The translations under genes and the position numbers were made by a program. Shown piece after piece: positions 7,104-16,233 of a stretch of 64,000 bases of DNA. The notes beneath the pieces are model-generated. The model saw only the letters and a list, made by a program, of their open reading frames with translations. It was not told the DNA's origin and searched no databases. Source of the DNA: Xanthomonas cissicola (GTDB lineage: Bacteria > Pseudomonadota > Gammaproteobacteria > Xanthomonadales > Xanthomonadaceae); NCBI RefSeq assembly GCF_008801575.1, contig NZ_VZPL01000020.1, positions 1 to 64,000 on the forward strand. The letters are read 5' to 3'. Every line of letters starts with the position of its first letter. Position 1 is the first letter of the stretch.

Positions 7104-7637
7104 TCACCACCAGCCGCGGCCCCAACCCCAACCGCCGCCCCAGCGCGGACCCCACGGGTCGCCCCACGGGCCATACGGGTAAGCCGGCACGACTTCCACA
7201 TCGCGCACGATCGGCCACAGGTAGACCACGTCGGCATTGACCTTGGGCAGCTTGTAGTCGTACTCGCCGATCTTGGTGGTTTCGTAGCCTTCGATCTTGC
7301 CGATGAAGGTCACTTCGCGCCCCGGCTCGAACACCGCTGGATCGTAGAAGCCAGAGCGGCAGGCCAGGAAGCGGCCATCGCTGGCATCCACGGCATTACG
7401 GTCGGGGCGACCGCTGGCATTGAGCGGGCGCGAGATCAGCTCGAAGCAGGTCTGGCCCTGGCCAGGCGTGGTCTTGATGATCTTGCCACCCCAGCGCACG
7501 GGCGTGCCGACCTGGGCGCTGGCGGTGGAATCGCTCGGACTGACCGCGGGGAACTGGCCCTGCAGCGGCTTGGGTGCGGTGGCGCAGGCTGCTAGCCCGA
7601 GCACAGCGATAAGAGGAACAAGAAAACGGGTACTCAT
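7104..7637 (-). CDS. Slp-family outer-membrane lipoprotein
   Basis: The 177-residue precursor has a lipoprotein signal with lipobox L-A-A-C at about residues 15-18, then a Slp-type domain with V-R-W-G-G-K-I-I, an E-V-T-F-I-G-K-I-E-G segment and V-Y-L-W-P. The tail is rich in Gly, Trp, Pro and Tyr. Slp proteins are outer-membrane lipoproteins induced by starvation or carbon limitation in enterics; the molecular function is unclear. Its ATG overlaps the TgpA stop (ATGA), so it is translated with the MoxR-DUF58-TgpA group. That context suggests a role in envelope maintenance, which is inference. Confidence 0.85.
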   Translation of the reverse strand: MSTRFLVPLIAVLGLAACATAPKPLQGQFPAVSPSDSTASAQVGTPVRWGGKIIKTTPGQGQTCFELISRPLNASGRPDRNAVDASDGRFLACRSGFYDPAVFEPGREVTFIGKIEGYETTKIGEYDYKLPKVNADVVYLWPIVRDVEVVPAYPYGPWGDPWGPRWGGGWGWGRGWW

Positions 7638-9586
7638 GAGGAAGCTCCGGTTCGCGGGCGATGCTGCAGCAAGTCTTTCAAGAGAGGGGCGCTGTCCGAA
7701 TCAGCGCCAGCGTATCGCGCGGCGGCGAAACGTTGGCTGAGTGCCAACAGGGGCGTATTCGGGTGTGAGCGGGCGACACGTTGCGCCCACACACTGGCCG
7801 GTTCGTGCGGTTCACGGGCAAGGCCGAGCTTGCGGTAGCGGTGGCTCAGTCGGTGCCAGGCGCGCAGCAACGGGTCGCGCTCACGTTCGCCCCGTGCCAG
7901 CCGCCAGCCCATCCACGCCAGCGCGCTCACCGCGAACACGCCGAAGATGGCGGCCAGTTGCGAGGTGTCCAGGCGCTCGATGCCGAAGGGTTGCAGCAGC
8001 CGTTGCTGGCGATCGGCATCGAAGGACAGCACCAGCTCGTTCCAGCCTCGCCGCAGCCAGTCGCTGACCTGGCCCAGGCTGGCCCATGTGCCAAGGTCGG
8101 CGAAGTCGTTGCCGCCGCCGGTTTGCAGGCGATCTTCGAGCGTGTCGTAGATGCGTTCCGGCGCCACTGCGGCGGTGGGGTCCACGCGCACCCAGCCACG
8201 CCCGGCCAGCCAGACTTCGGTCCAGGCATGCGCATCCATGCGCCGTACCACCCAGTAATTGCCCAGCCGGTTGTAAGTGCCGCCGGCGTACCCGGTCACC
8301 ACGCGCGCCGGGATGCCGGCCGCACGCATCAGCACCACGAACGAGGAGCTGAAGTGTTCGCAGAAACCGGCCTTTTGCTGAAACAGGAATTCGTCGACGC
8401 TGTTGCGGCCGAGCAGCGGCGTTTCCAGCGTGTAGGCGAATTCGCGGGTGATCCACTGCAGCGCGCGCTGCACCACCGCATCGTCGTTGTTGCCGGCCTC
8501 GCGACGCCATTGCCGTGCCAGCGTCAGCGTGCGCGGATTGAAACCGGGCGGCAGGGCAAGGGCACGCTTGCGCAACTGATCGGGCAGGTCGGCATCGAAG
8601 CGCGTTGGCGGTGCCGATTGCAGGTCCCAGCGGGTCAGTGCGCTCAACGGACGTTGCGCGAACAGTTCGTAGTCGGGCGATAACTCGGCGTTGGGCACGC
8701 CCTGGGTAGGTAGATCCAGCGACACCAGTTGGCGGCGATCGGTGGGCTCGTAATCCAGGCGGTAACGGTAGGTTTGCGGGCCTGCGGTGACCGAAGCGGG
8801 CTGGGCGCGGTCGGTCCAGCGCGCGCGCTGCCAGGTGCGGCCGTCGAAGTCCCACATCACCGGACCGCGCCAATAGCGCTGTTGCGGCGGTGGCGCCTTG
8901 CCGGCGAATTGCACGCGCAAGGCCGGGCTGTCGTCGGCCATCAGGTCGATCCATTCGCCTGGCGACATGTTGTCCGACAGGCCAGGCCGGGAGAGCGCGC
9001 GTTCGGGCACGCCCCACAGCGGCGCACTCAGGCGCGGCAGCAACCAGAACGTGGCCAGGGCCAGCGGCACGCCGATGGCAACCAGCTTGCCGATACCGCG
9101 CAATTGCAGGCGCAGGGCCGGCGTGGCGGTGTGGTGTTCTTCGTCGGCCAGCCGCTGCATGCTCAGCAAGGCGCTGACCACCGCCAGCAGCGCCAGGCCC
9201 ATCGTCGCCGGGCCCTGGTCGAGCAGAAAGGCGGCAAACGGTGCGAACAACGCAAAACCCAACAGGCTGCGTGCATCGCGCAGGGTGCGCAGCTCGGAGG
9301 CCTTGATCGCCAGCATCGATGCCAGCACCGCGCAGCCGGTGTCGCGGCCGAAGCGCATGCCGATCTGCCAATACACCGCCGCCAGCATTGCGATCACCAA
9401 CAACAGCCGCACCGGCGCCATCAAGGTGCCGCGCCAGCTCAGCACGCCGACCAGCACCGCGGCCACCGCGACAGTGGCCGCAAGCAGGCCCGGCAACTGC
9501 AACAGCAACGGCGTCAATGCCAGCCAACTGGTGGCCAGCACCCAGGCGCGGCTGGCTTGGCTGATCGGGAGGGTGGGCTCAGTCAT
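7634..9586 (-). CDS. tgpA: TgpA-family membrane transglutaminase (DUF3488, transglutaminase-like, DUF4129)
   Basis: This 650-residue protein has an N-terminal membrane domain with several hydrophobic segments (about 1-200, DUF3488), a periplasmic transglutaminase-like core with a complete triad C409 (G-F-C-E-H-F), H453 (D-A-H-A-W-T-E) and D469 (V-R-V-D-P-T), a late membrane segment near 545-565, and a cytoplasmic DUF4129-like tail. TgpA of Pseudomonas aeruginosa is essential and active as a transglutaminase; its substrate is not settled. It overlaps DUF58 by 8 bases upstream and Slp by 4 bases downstream. MoxR-DUF58-TgpA is a widespread gene set. Confidence 0.93.
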   Translation of the reverse strand: MTEPTLPISQASRAWVLATSWLALTPLLLQLPGLLAATVAVAAVLVGVLSWRGTLMAPVRLLLVIAMLAAVYWQIGMRFGRDTGCAVLASMLAIKASELRTLRDARSLLGFALFAPFAAFLLDQGPATMGLALLAVVSALLSMQRLADEEHHTATPALRLQLRGIGKLVAIGVPLALATFWLLPRLSAPLWGVPERALSRPGLSDNMSPGEWIDLMADDSPALRVQFAGKAPPPQQRYWRGPVMWDFDGRTWQRARWTDRAQPASVTAGPQTYRYRLDYEPTDRRQLVSLDLPTQGVPNAELSPDYELFAQRPLSALTRWDLQSAPPTRFDADLPDQLRKRALALPPGFNPRTLTLARQWRREAGNNDDAVVQRALQWITREFAYTLETPLLGRNSVDEFLFQQKAGFCEHFSSSFVVLMRAAGIPARVVTGYAGGTYNRLGNYWVVRRMDAHAWTEVWLAGRGWVRVDPTAAVAPERIYDTLEDRLQTGGGNDFADLGTWASLGQVSDWLRRGWNELVLSFDADRQQRLLQPFGIERLDTSQLAAIFGVFAVSALAWMGWRLARGERERDPLLRAWHRLSHRYRKLGLAREPHEPASVWAQRVARSHPNTPLLALSQRFAAARYAGADSDSAPLLKDLLQHRPRTGASS

Positions 9587-10535
9587 GCGGAAGCAGGGCC
9601 AGGGCGCGTTGGCACAGGTGGTGGTGCGAAGGTCCCTGCGCGGGACCTAACGGTGGCTGGCCAGGCAGCAGCAGGCGATAACGGCGCCCGTCGCGTTCGG
9701 CCAGGTTGACCCAGCGGGCAAGGCGCGCAATGCGGCGCTCATACGGCAGCGCGTTGAGTGCACGCCAGTCCAGTGTGACGTCGATTCCCAGTGGCTGTTC
9801 GTATTCGCGCACCAAGAGCGTGTCGCGCCGTGCCGAGTGTTTCCAGGAGATCGTGCGCGGGGCGTCGCCAGCGCGATACGGGCGCAGTTGGTGCAGCTCT
9901 TCGCCTTGCGCATGCAGGCGCGTCTTGTTGGGCGAGCCCGCACCATCGGGCAGCGCCGGACCTTGTTCTTCGGGCCTGGGATAGGCCAGCAACGGCGTTT
10001 CCGGCCATACCCACGACCAGGCGCGCACCAGGCCCAGCGGCTTGGTGCTGGACAGACGAATGCGCTCGATATCCTGCCAGCCGCGGCGCTGGGTCGGCAC
10101 CAGCAGATCGACCTCGGCCATATCGTGCTCGATCAACGCACAGAAGCCACTGCGGTCCAGGTGATCCAGGCGCAGCCCGCGTCGTGCGCGGGTATCGCGA
10201 CGCGCCAACGACACCCGCATGCGCAGCGGTTCGCCGGCGACCACCGGTTCGGCCGATACCGCTTCGATACGCAGCGCCGATAGCTGCAGGTGCGCCATGA
10301 TGCTGCTGGCGATCCCGGCCGTGGCCAGCAGCAGTGCGAGCAGCAGCGCCGGATTGTTGTTGTAGTTCAGTGCGCCGAGCAGCATCGCCAGCAGTAATGC
10401 CGTGACGAACAGCCCGAAGCGGGTCGGCAGCACATAGATGCGCCGCCGATCCAGCACGATCGGCAAGCCTTCCGCGCCCCGCGGCCGCACCAGCAGGCTG
10501 AGTCGGCGGACGATGCCGCGCATGTGCGCACGCAC
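9579..10535 (-). CDS. DUF58 domain membrane-anchored protein
   Basis: The 318-residue protein begins with two adjacent hydrophobic segments (about residues 38-82), then a soluble part ending in the DUF58 signature: L-R-P-Y-R-A-G-D, then I-S-W-K-H-S-A-R-R and V-R-E-Y-E. DUF58 has a von Willebrand-A-like fold and is a usual partner of MoxR ATPases. The longest frame starts with GTG at 10535, only 5 bases after the MoxR stop; an ATG at 10523 is an alternative. It overlaps tgpA by 8 bases. The biochemical role is unknown; an adaptor between MoxR and a membrane client is inference. Confidence 0.9.
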   Translation of the reverse strand: MRAHMRGIVRRLSLLVRPRGAEGLPIVLDRRRIYVLPTRFGLFVTALLLAMLLGALNYNNNPALLLALLLATAGIASSIMAHLQLSALRIEAVSAEPVVAGEPLRMRVSLARRDTRARRGLRLDHLDRSGFCALIEHDMAEVDLLVPTQRRGWQDIERIRLSSTKPLGLVRAWSWVWPETPLLAYPRPEEQGPALPDGAGSPNKTRLHAQGEELHQLRPYRAGDAPRTISWKHSARRDTLLVREYEQPLGIDVTLDWRALNALPYERRIARLARWVNLAERDGRRYRLLLPGQPPLGPAQGPSHHHLCQRALALLPHD

Positions 10536-10540
10536 CTGAG

Positions 10541-11494
10541 TCAGTCCACCGGCACGCTATGCAGCAGCGCCTTGGCCAGCGCCGGCCCGGACGACGATTC
10601 GGCTTCCGGCACCAGCCGGTGCCCGGCCACAGCCACAAACAGCGCCTGCACGTCTTCGGGCAGCACGTGCTCGCGCCCGAGCAGCAGTGCGTAGGCCTTG
10701 GCCGCGCGCAGCAAGGCGATCCCGGCGCGTGGCGACAGGCCCACGCGCACCCCGGCATGCTGGCGGCTACGCAGCAACAAGGCCTGCACATAGCCGATCA
10801 GCGCATCGCTGGTATGGACTTGGTTGACCACCCCGCGCAGCGCGACCACGTCGGCGTCGCTCAATTGCGGGGCGGCCTGGGCGATCAGTTCGCGCCGATC
10901 CGTGCCCGACAGCAGCGCACGCTCGGCATCGGCGCTGGGGTAGCCCAGGCTCAGCCGCAGCAGGAAGCGGTCCAGCTGCGAGTCGGGCAGCGGGAAGGTG
11001 CCCGACAGATCGACCGGGTTCTGCGTGGCAATCACGAAGAACGGCTCCGGCAATGCATGCGTCACGCCATCCAGCGTCACCTGCTGCTCGGCCATCGCTT
11101 CCAGCAGCGAGCTCTGCGTACGCGGCGGAGCCCGGTTGATTTCGTCGGCCAGCAGCACGTTGGTGAACACCGGGCCGGGATGGAACTGGAACTGCCGCGA
11201 GGCGGCGTCGTAGACGGACACGCCCAGCACATCGGCCGGCAGCAGGTCGGAGGTGAACTGCACGCGCTGGAAGCCCAGCCCCAGGCTGGAGGCCATCGCA
11301 TGGGCGAGGGTGGTCTTGCCCAGGCCGGGCAGGTCCTCGATCAATAAATGTCCTCCGGACAGCAGTGCCACGAACGCCAGCCGCACTTCCTGCGCCTTGC
11401 CCAGCAGCAGCGAATTGACCTGGTCTTGTGCGCGCCGCAGCGATTGACGCAGCGCATCGGTTAGCATTTCCGTGGAACGCAGCGGTGTCGACAT
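10541..11494 (-). CDS. MoxR-family AAA+ ATPase
   Basis: This 317-residue protein has Walker A G-L-G-K-T-T (57-62), Walker B L-L-A-D-E-I-N-R, the S-S-L-L-E-A-M segment after it, a sensor region A-T-Q-N-P, and a C-terminal lid with R-A-G-I. MoxR ATPases act as chaperone-like remodelers and nearly always neighbour DUF58 proteins. I chose the ATG at 11492-11494 (M-S-T-P-L-R-S-T) because the family starts near here; the frame is open 34 codons further, into the promoter of the divergent gene. It is the first gene of the MoxR-DUF58-TgpA-Slp unit. Confidence 0.94.
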   Translation of the reverse strand: MSTPLRSTEMLTDALRQSLRRAQDQVNSLLLGKAQEVRLAFVALLSGGHLLIEDLPGLGKTTLAHAMASSLGLGFQRVQFTSDLLPADVLGVSVYDAASRQFQFHPGPVFTNVLLADEINRAPPRTQSSLLEAMAEQQVTLDGVTHALPEPFFVIATQNPVDLSGTFPLPDSQLDRFLLRLSLGYPSADAERALLSGTDRRELIAQAAPQLSDADVVALRGVVNQVHTSDALIGYVQALLLRSRQHAGVRVGLSPRAGIALLRAAKAYALLLGREHVLPEDVQALFVAVAGHRLVPEAESSSGPALAKALLHSVPVD

Positions 11495-11507
11495 CACAAT
11501 TCCGTAG

Positions 11508-13385
11508 GTGGAAAGAAGAGTGCACAGGGCAATGCAGGGGGACCAACGCGCACATCGCACCTTCGTGATCCTGTGGACACTGGCGACAGCCGTCAAGCTG
11601 TTGATCGCCGCACGCTTGCCGCTCTTCGTTGACGAGGCCTTCTACTGGCAGGAAGGCCAGCATCTGGCTGCGGCGTATTCGGATCTGCCGGGCATGACCG
11701 CCTGGCTGGCGCGGCTGGGCGTGGAGCTGGGCGGACATCATCTGCTGGCGTTGCGGCTGCCGTTTCTGGCCATTTCCGCGCTGATTCCCTGGTTGATCGC
11801 GCATATCGCCACGCGCTGGTTCGGCTCCACGCTGGGCTGGCAGGCCGGCAGCCTGACCTTGCTGATGCCGCTGTCGGCCACGCTGGGCATTCTGGCCGTG
11901 CCGGATGTGCCGATGGCATTGGCGGCGGTGCTGTGCATGGATGCCGGTGCGCGCTTGTTGCGCGAGGTCGATGCCACCAGCGCGCTGGAGCTCGCCATCG
12001 GCCTGGTCATCGGTGCGCTCAGCCACTACCGCTTTGTCGGGGTGATCGGGGTGGGCTGCATCGCATTGCTGTGCATCCCGCAGGGGCGTGCGGTGATGCG
12101 CGACCCACGCATCTGGATGGCGCTGACCGTCGGCGCGGTGAGCTGGCTGCCGCTGCTGTTCTGGAATACCGACCACGACGATGCCGGGTTGCGCTTTCAA
12201 TTGGTCGACCGGCATCCGTGGCGGTTCCAGATCGGCGGGCTGTGGTTTGTGCTGATCCAGACGGTGGCGGTGACGCCGCTACTGGCCTGGGCGATGGTCA
12301 AGGTCGGTCTGGCCGGCACCCGCAGCGGCGGCGGCTCGCGCGCGCAATGGCGCTATTTCGGCTTGCTCGGCGGCATTTCGACCGTGGCGATCTTCGTGCT
12401 GGGCTTCTTCAGCGATGCCGAGCGGATCAGCTTCCACTGGCCGCTGCCCGGCTATCTGGCGCTGCTGGTGGCGGTGCCGGTGATCCTGATGCGCTGGCCG
12501 CATCCGCTACGCCGCACGGCGTGGTTGATCGCACTGCTGGGCATGCTCGGCGCATACGGCTACTACTTGGCGGTGTCGGTGCCGTCGATCCGCGCGCATA
12601 CCGCCGGCGAAAAATACTACCCGCGCAACTTCGCCGGCTGGAACGATCTGGCGGCTGCGGTCAAATCGCGGCTGGCGCAGATGCCGCCGGGCACGCGTGT
12701 GCTGGCGGAAAACTTCAAGGTTGGCGCCGAGCTCGGCTTCCAGTTGCACGATGCCAAGATCGAGGTGCTGCGTGCGGCGTTGAACGACAAGCACGGGCGC
12801 AGCGCGCAGCTGCAGCAGTGGGGGTTGCTCAGCGACGGTACGCGTGACGGGCAGCGGCTGCTGGTGCTCTCGCCCAGCGATCAGCGCTACCGCGACCTGC
12901 TCACGCGTCACCACGCCATCTGCGACATGGTCGGCCCGCTGCCGCCGCCCACTGTGGTCTCCACCGATCACGGCTATCAGCGCTTTCTGCTGTTCGCACT
13001 GCCCGCGCAACGCGAGCCCGGGCCGTGCGTGACCCCGGCGATGGCGTGGATCGATGCGCCGCTGCCGGATGTCGCCGTGTCCGGCACGCTTCAAGTGCAT
13101 GGCTGGGCCTTCAAGGATGGCGTTGGGCTAGCGAATGTCGAGCTGCTGCTCGACGGTCGCCCGATCGCGCAGGCCACCTACGGCACGCCGCTGGATGTGC
13201 GTCCGTACTGGAAAATCTCCACCGACCCGCAGCATCCCAACGTCGGCTTCACTGCAACGCTCGACACCCACGCCTTGCCGCCCGGCACGCACTGGCTGGG
13301 CCTGCGCCTGCATGGCCGCGACGGCAGCGTCGAGGATTGGTGGGAGCAGCCCCTTACCGTTTCAGCACCTCAGAGCACGCGATGA
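11508..13385 (+). CDS. GT39/ArnT-like membrane glycosyltransferase with C-terminal Ig-like domain
   Basis: The 625-residue product has about ten hydrophobic segments up to residue ~365. The catalytic acidic pair of GT-C enzymes is in the first outside loop (L-F-V-D42-E43-A-F-Y-W), matching the PMT/ArnT family that moves sugars from polyprenyl phosphates. After a soluble periplasmic region, residues ~510-620 form a separate beta-rich domain (V-H-G-W-A-F-K-D-G, V-E-L-L-L-D-G, H-W-L-G-L-R-L-H-G-R-D-G) that resembles Ig-like domains. The start is uncertain: GTG 11508 gives the longest frame, and ATG 11532 is equally plausible. Its stop overlaps the next gene (ATGA), which encodes a GT2 enzyme likely to make its lipid-linked donor. 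Acceptor unknown. Confidence 0.85.
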   Translation: MERRVHRAMQGDQRAHRTFVILWTLATAVKLLIAARLPLFVDEAFYWQEGQHLAAAYSDLPGMTAWLARLGVELGGHHLLALRLPFLAISALIPWLIAHIATRWFGSTLGWQAGSLTLLMPLSATLGILAVPDVPMALAAVLCMDAGARLLREVDATSALELAIGLVIGALSHYRFVGVIGVGCIALLCIPQGRAVMRDPRIWMALTVGAVSWLPLLFWNTDHDDAGLRFQLVDRHPWRFQIGGLWFVLIQTVAVTPLLAWAMVKVGLAGTRSGGGSRAQWRYFGLLGGISTVAIFVLGFFSDAERISFHWPLPGYLALLVAVPVILMRWPHPLRRTAWLIALLGMLGAYGYYLAVSVPSIRAHTAGEKYYPRNFAGWNDLAAAVKSRLAQMPPGTRVLAENFKVGAELGFQLHDAKIEVLRAALNDKHGRSAQLQQWGLLSDGTRDGQRLLVLSPSDQRYRDLLTRHHAICDMVGPLPPPTVVSTDHGYQRFLLFALPAQREPGPCVTPAMAWIDAPLPDVAVSGTLQVHGWAFKDGVGLANVELLLDGRPIAQATYGTPLDVRPYWKISTDPQHPNVGFTATLDTHALPPGTHWLGLRLHGRDGSVEDWWEQPLTVSAPQSTR

Positions 13386-14377
13386 CCGATGCCATGCCTG
13401 TTGCTCATCCCGCGCCGGTGCCCGGGATTCGAATCGCCGTGCTGGTGCCGTGCCACAACGAAGCGGCGACGGTCGCTGCGGTCGTCGGCAATTTTTCTGC
13501 CGCTTTGCCGGGAGCGGTGATTCATGTGCTGGACAACAATTCCAGCGATGCCACCGCAGCGATCGCCGCGGCGGCAGGCGCCCAGGTCTGTCGTGTCGCA
13601 TTGCAGGGCAAGGGCAACGTGGTACGGCGTGGATTTGCCGATGTCGAGGCCGACATCTACGTGTTGGTCGATGGCGACGCCACCTACGATGCCGCCGCCG
13701 CGCCGGCGCTGGTGCGCAAGCTGGTCGACGAGCGCCTGGACATGGTGGTCGGTGCGCGGCGCGATCAGCAGCAGGCCGCGTATCGGCCGGGGCATCGGTT
13801 GGGCAATGTCTTGCTGACGCGCTGCGCGGGGCTGCTGTTCGGCCGCAGCTTCGACGACATGCTGTCCGGCTACCGGGTGTTCTCGCGGCGCTATGTCAAA
13901 TCGTTCGCCGCCCACGCGCAGGGCTTCGAGACCGAAACCGAACTGGCCGTGCATGCCTTGCAGCTGCGCATGCCGGTGGCCGAGGTCGAAACCGCCTATG
14001 GCGTGCGTCCGGAAGGCTCGCAAAGCAAGTTGAACACCTGGCGCGATGGCTGGCGCATCCTCGTCACGATCGTCAAATTGTTCAAGGCCGAGCGGCCGTT
14101 ACTGTTCTTCTCGATCGGCTTCGTACTCAGCGCCACATTGTCGGTGGTGCTGGCGATCCCCTTGTTCGAGACCTATTTCCAGACCGGGCTGGTGCCGCGC
14201 TTCCCCACTGCAATTCTGTGCGTGGCGCTGATGCTGCTCGGCTTTCTGCTGCTGGCCTGCGGTCTGATTCTGGATACCGTCACGCGTGGACGGGTGGAGG
14301 CCAAGCATCTGGCGTATTTGTCCGAGCCGGGCGTCGGCAGGCTGGTCGCGGTAGAAGACAACAAGGAACGTCGCTGA
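13382..14377 (+). CDS. GT2 glycosyltransferase of the polyprenyl-phosphate (DPM1/ArnC-like) type
   Basis: This 331-residue protein has a GT-A domain: V-L-V-P-C-H-N-E near 20-27, D-N-N-S-S-D near 51-56, and a D-x-D metal site V-D97-G-D99-A. A downstream S-G-Y-R-V-F-S-R-R segment is typical of dolichol/undecaprenyl-phosphate sugar synthases. Two hydrophobic helices follow near 240-260 and 275-300. Such enzymes load a sugar on undecaprenyl phosphate at the inner face of the membrane. The ATG at 13382 overlaps the upstream stop and the TGA at 14375-14377 overlaps the next ATG, so the three genes are translationally coupled. I infer it feeds the GT39 enzyme encoded just upstream. Confidence 0.9.
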   Translation: MTDAMPVAHPAPVPGIRIAVLVPCHNEAATVAAVVGNFSAALPGAVIHVLDNNSSDATAAIAAAAGAQVCRVALQGKGNVVRRGFADVEADIYVLVDGDATYDAAAAPALVRKLVDERLDMVVGARRDQQQAAYRPGHRLGNVLLTRCAGLLFGRSFDDMLSGYRVFSRRYVKSFAAHAQGFETETELAVHALQLRMPVAEVETAYGVRPEGSQSKLNTWRDGWRILVTIVKLFKAERPLLFFSIGFVLSATLSVVLAIPLFETYFQTGLVPRFPTAILCVALMLLGFLLLACGLILDTVTRGRVEAKHLAYLSEPGVGRLVAVEDNKERR

Positions 14378-16209
14378 TGGCATCGATTGCGGGCTCTGCA
14401 CCTGTTGCGCGGCGGCAGCGTGTGTTGCGGTGGGCAGATCGCTGGTTCGGGTTTCATTCGCGGCGCCAGATCGCATCGGCAGTGGTCGCGGTCCTCCTGT
14501 TGGGGGCATTGCTGTCGCTTGGCCTGGGGCAGGACGCCAATTGGGATTTGCGCAATTACCATCTTTATATCGGCGATGCCTGGGCAACCGACCGACTGGG
14601 CACGGATCTGGCCGCAGCGCAGATGCAGAGCTATTTCAGCCCGCTGCTCGATGCGATGCATGCCTGGCTGATGCTGCAGCTGCCCGGGCCGGTGGCCGGT
14701 GCGTTGCTCGGTGGTTTGCATGCGCTGGTCTTCATCCCGCTGGCGGCGCTGGCGTGGCGGGTATTGTCGAATGAATCCCGCCGCGCGCAGTGGGTGCCGC
14801 TGTTCGCGTTGGCTGGAATGTGCAGTGCGGTGTTCCTGTCCGAACTCGGCAACACCATGGGGGACACAGCCAGTGCAATTCCGGTGCTGGCTGCATTGGC
14901 GGTTGTGTTGTTGGCGCAGTTCAGGGCGCGCAATGGCTTGCACGTCGTGCATCTGTGGGCCGTTGCTGGTGCGTTGATCGGCCTGGCGGTGGCGCTCAAG
15001 CTCACCAATGCGTTGTATGCGTTGGCATTGGTGCCGGCAGTGCTGTGCGACGGTGGCCGCCTGCGCTCGCGCGTGCTCGCGTTGAGTGTGCTGGCGGGCG
15101 TTGCGCTGCTGGTGCTGTTGCTGGTGGCTGGCCCTTGGTATTGGCAGGTCTGGCAGCACCTGGGCAACCCGCTGTTTCCGCAGTTCAACGGCGTGTTCAA
15201 ATCGCCGCTGGCCCAGCCGGTCTCGATCGCTGATGTGCGCTGGTTGCCGCGCACTATCGGCGAGCAGCTCATCTGGCCGCTGCTGTTTACGCTCAAGCCG
15301 CAGCGCATCGGCGATCTCGGTCTGGTGCAGGCGGGCTGGGCAGTGCTGTATGGGGTGGTGGCGATTGCTGCAGGGCGTGCGTTGGTGCGTCGTCCGGTGC
15401 GTGCTGCCGCTGTCGATCGCGCTGCCATCGTGCTGCTGGTGTTCTTTGGCGTGGCGTATGCGCTGTGGCAGGCGATTTTCAGCATCCACCGCTATCTGGT
15501 GGTACTGGAGCTGCTGGCGCCGCTGGTGCTGTGGATCGTGTGCCGGCATGCATTTGCCGCGCGCGCAAATCGCAAGGCCGCCTGGTTGATCGGCGCATGC
15601 GCGCTGGTTGCGGTGGTCGGCTGGAAGGACTGGGGGCATGAGTCCTGGGCGCGCGACAGCTTCCAGGTGGAGCAGCCGGTGCTCGGGAATCCCGCAGCGT
15701 CCAGTGTGTTGCTGGTCGGCGACGAACCGCAATCCTGGCGCGTGCCGTTGTTGCCGTCGCAGGCGCGCTATATCGGGGTTGCCACCAATATCTCCGAGAC
15801 CGACCACTACCGACAGCGCGTGCGTGCATTGATTACCGAGCGACCGCAGCTTTACGCGATGTTGGGGGCGGCGCGTGACAAGCAGCAATTGCGCATCGAT
15901 CGCATGAATCGCCTGGCGCAGCAGTTCGGCTGGGAGCGTCAGCCGGGCTGCACGCGGCTGCGCTGGTTGGTCGCACGCGGTCTACGTGCCGAACTGGATA
16001 CCTCACAGCCTGATCGCTGCGTACTGGCTATTCCCAAAGGCAAGGCGCTGGATATCGCAGCCGCAGATCAGGCCGTGCGCGAGGCTGCGCAACAGCGCCT
16101 GGCAGCGTACGGGCTGACATTGGATCCCGCGCGTTGCCGCACGCTGTCCTCGCAGGTGGGGCAGGCCGTCTATCCGTATCAGTTCTGTCAGCTGGCGCTA
16201 CCGAATTAA
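14377..16209 (+). CDS. Multi-pass membrane protein of unknown function, third gene of a glycosyltransferase operon
   Basis: The 610-residue protein has around ten hydrophobic segments between residues ~30 and 420, with a conserved-looking W-D-L-R-N-Y-H-L-Y segment near residue 55 in the first outside loop, then a soluble C-terminal ~180 residues. The topology and the acidic residue early in the first loop suggest a GT-C-type glycosyltransferase, but I see no diagnostic motif. The start ATG shares one base with the upstream stop (TGATG). An alternative is a flippase or scaffold for the other two enzymes. A 13-bp perfect hairpin follows at 16234-16265. Confidence 0.75.
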   Translation: MASIAGSAPVARRQRVLRWADRWFGFHSRRQIASAVVAVLLLGALLSLGLGQDANWDLRNYHLYIGDAWATDRLGTDLAAAQMQSYFSPLLDAMHAWLMLQLPGPVAGALLGGLHALVFIPLAALAWRVLSNESRRAQWVPLFALAGMCSAVFLSELGNTMGDTASAIPVLAALAVVLLAQFRARNGLHVVHLWAVAGALIGLAVALKLTNALYALALVPAVLCDGGRLRSRVLALSVLAGVALLVLLLVAGPWYWQVWQHLGNPLFPQFNGVFKSPLAQPVSIADVRWLPRTIGEQLIWPLLFTLKPQRIGDLGLVQAGWAVLYGVVAIAAGRALVRRPVRAAAVDRAAIVLLVFFGVAYALWQAIFSIHRYLVVLELLAPLVLWIVCRHAFAARANRKAAWLIGACALVAVVGWKDWGHESWARDSFQVEQPVLGNPAASSVLLVGDEPQSWRVPLLPSQARYIGVATNISETDHYRQRVRALITERPQLYAMLGAARDKQQLRIDRMNRLAQQFGWERQPGCTRLRWLVARGLRAELDTSQPDRCVLAIPKGKALDIAAADQAVREAAQQRLAAYGLTLDPARCRTLSSQVGQAVYPYQFCQLALPN

Positions 16210-16233
16210 GAGCAGCCAACAAGCGCCTGCGCT

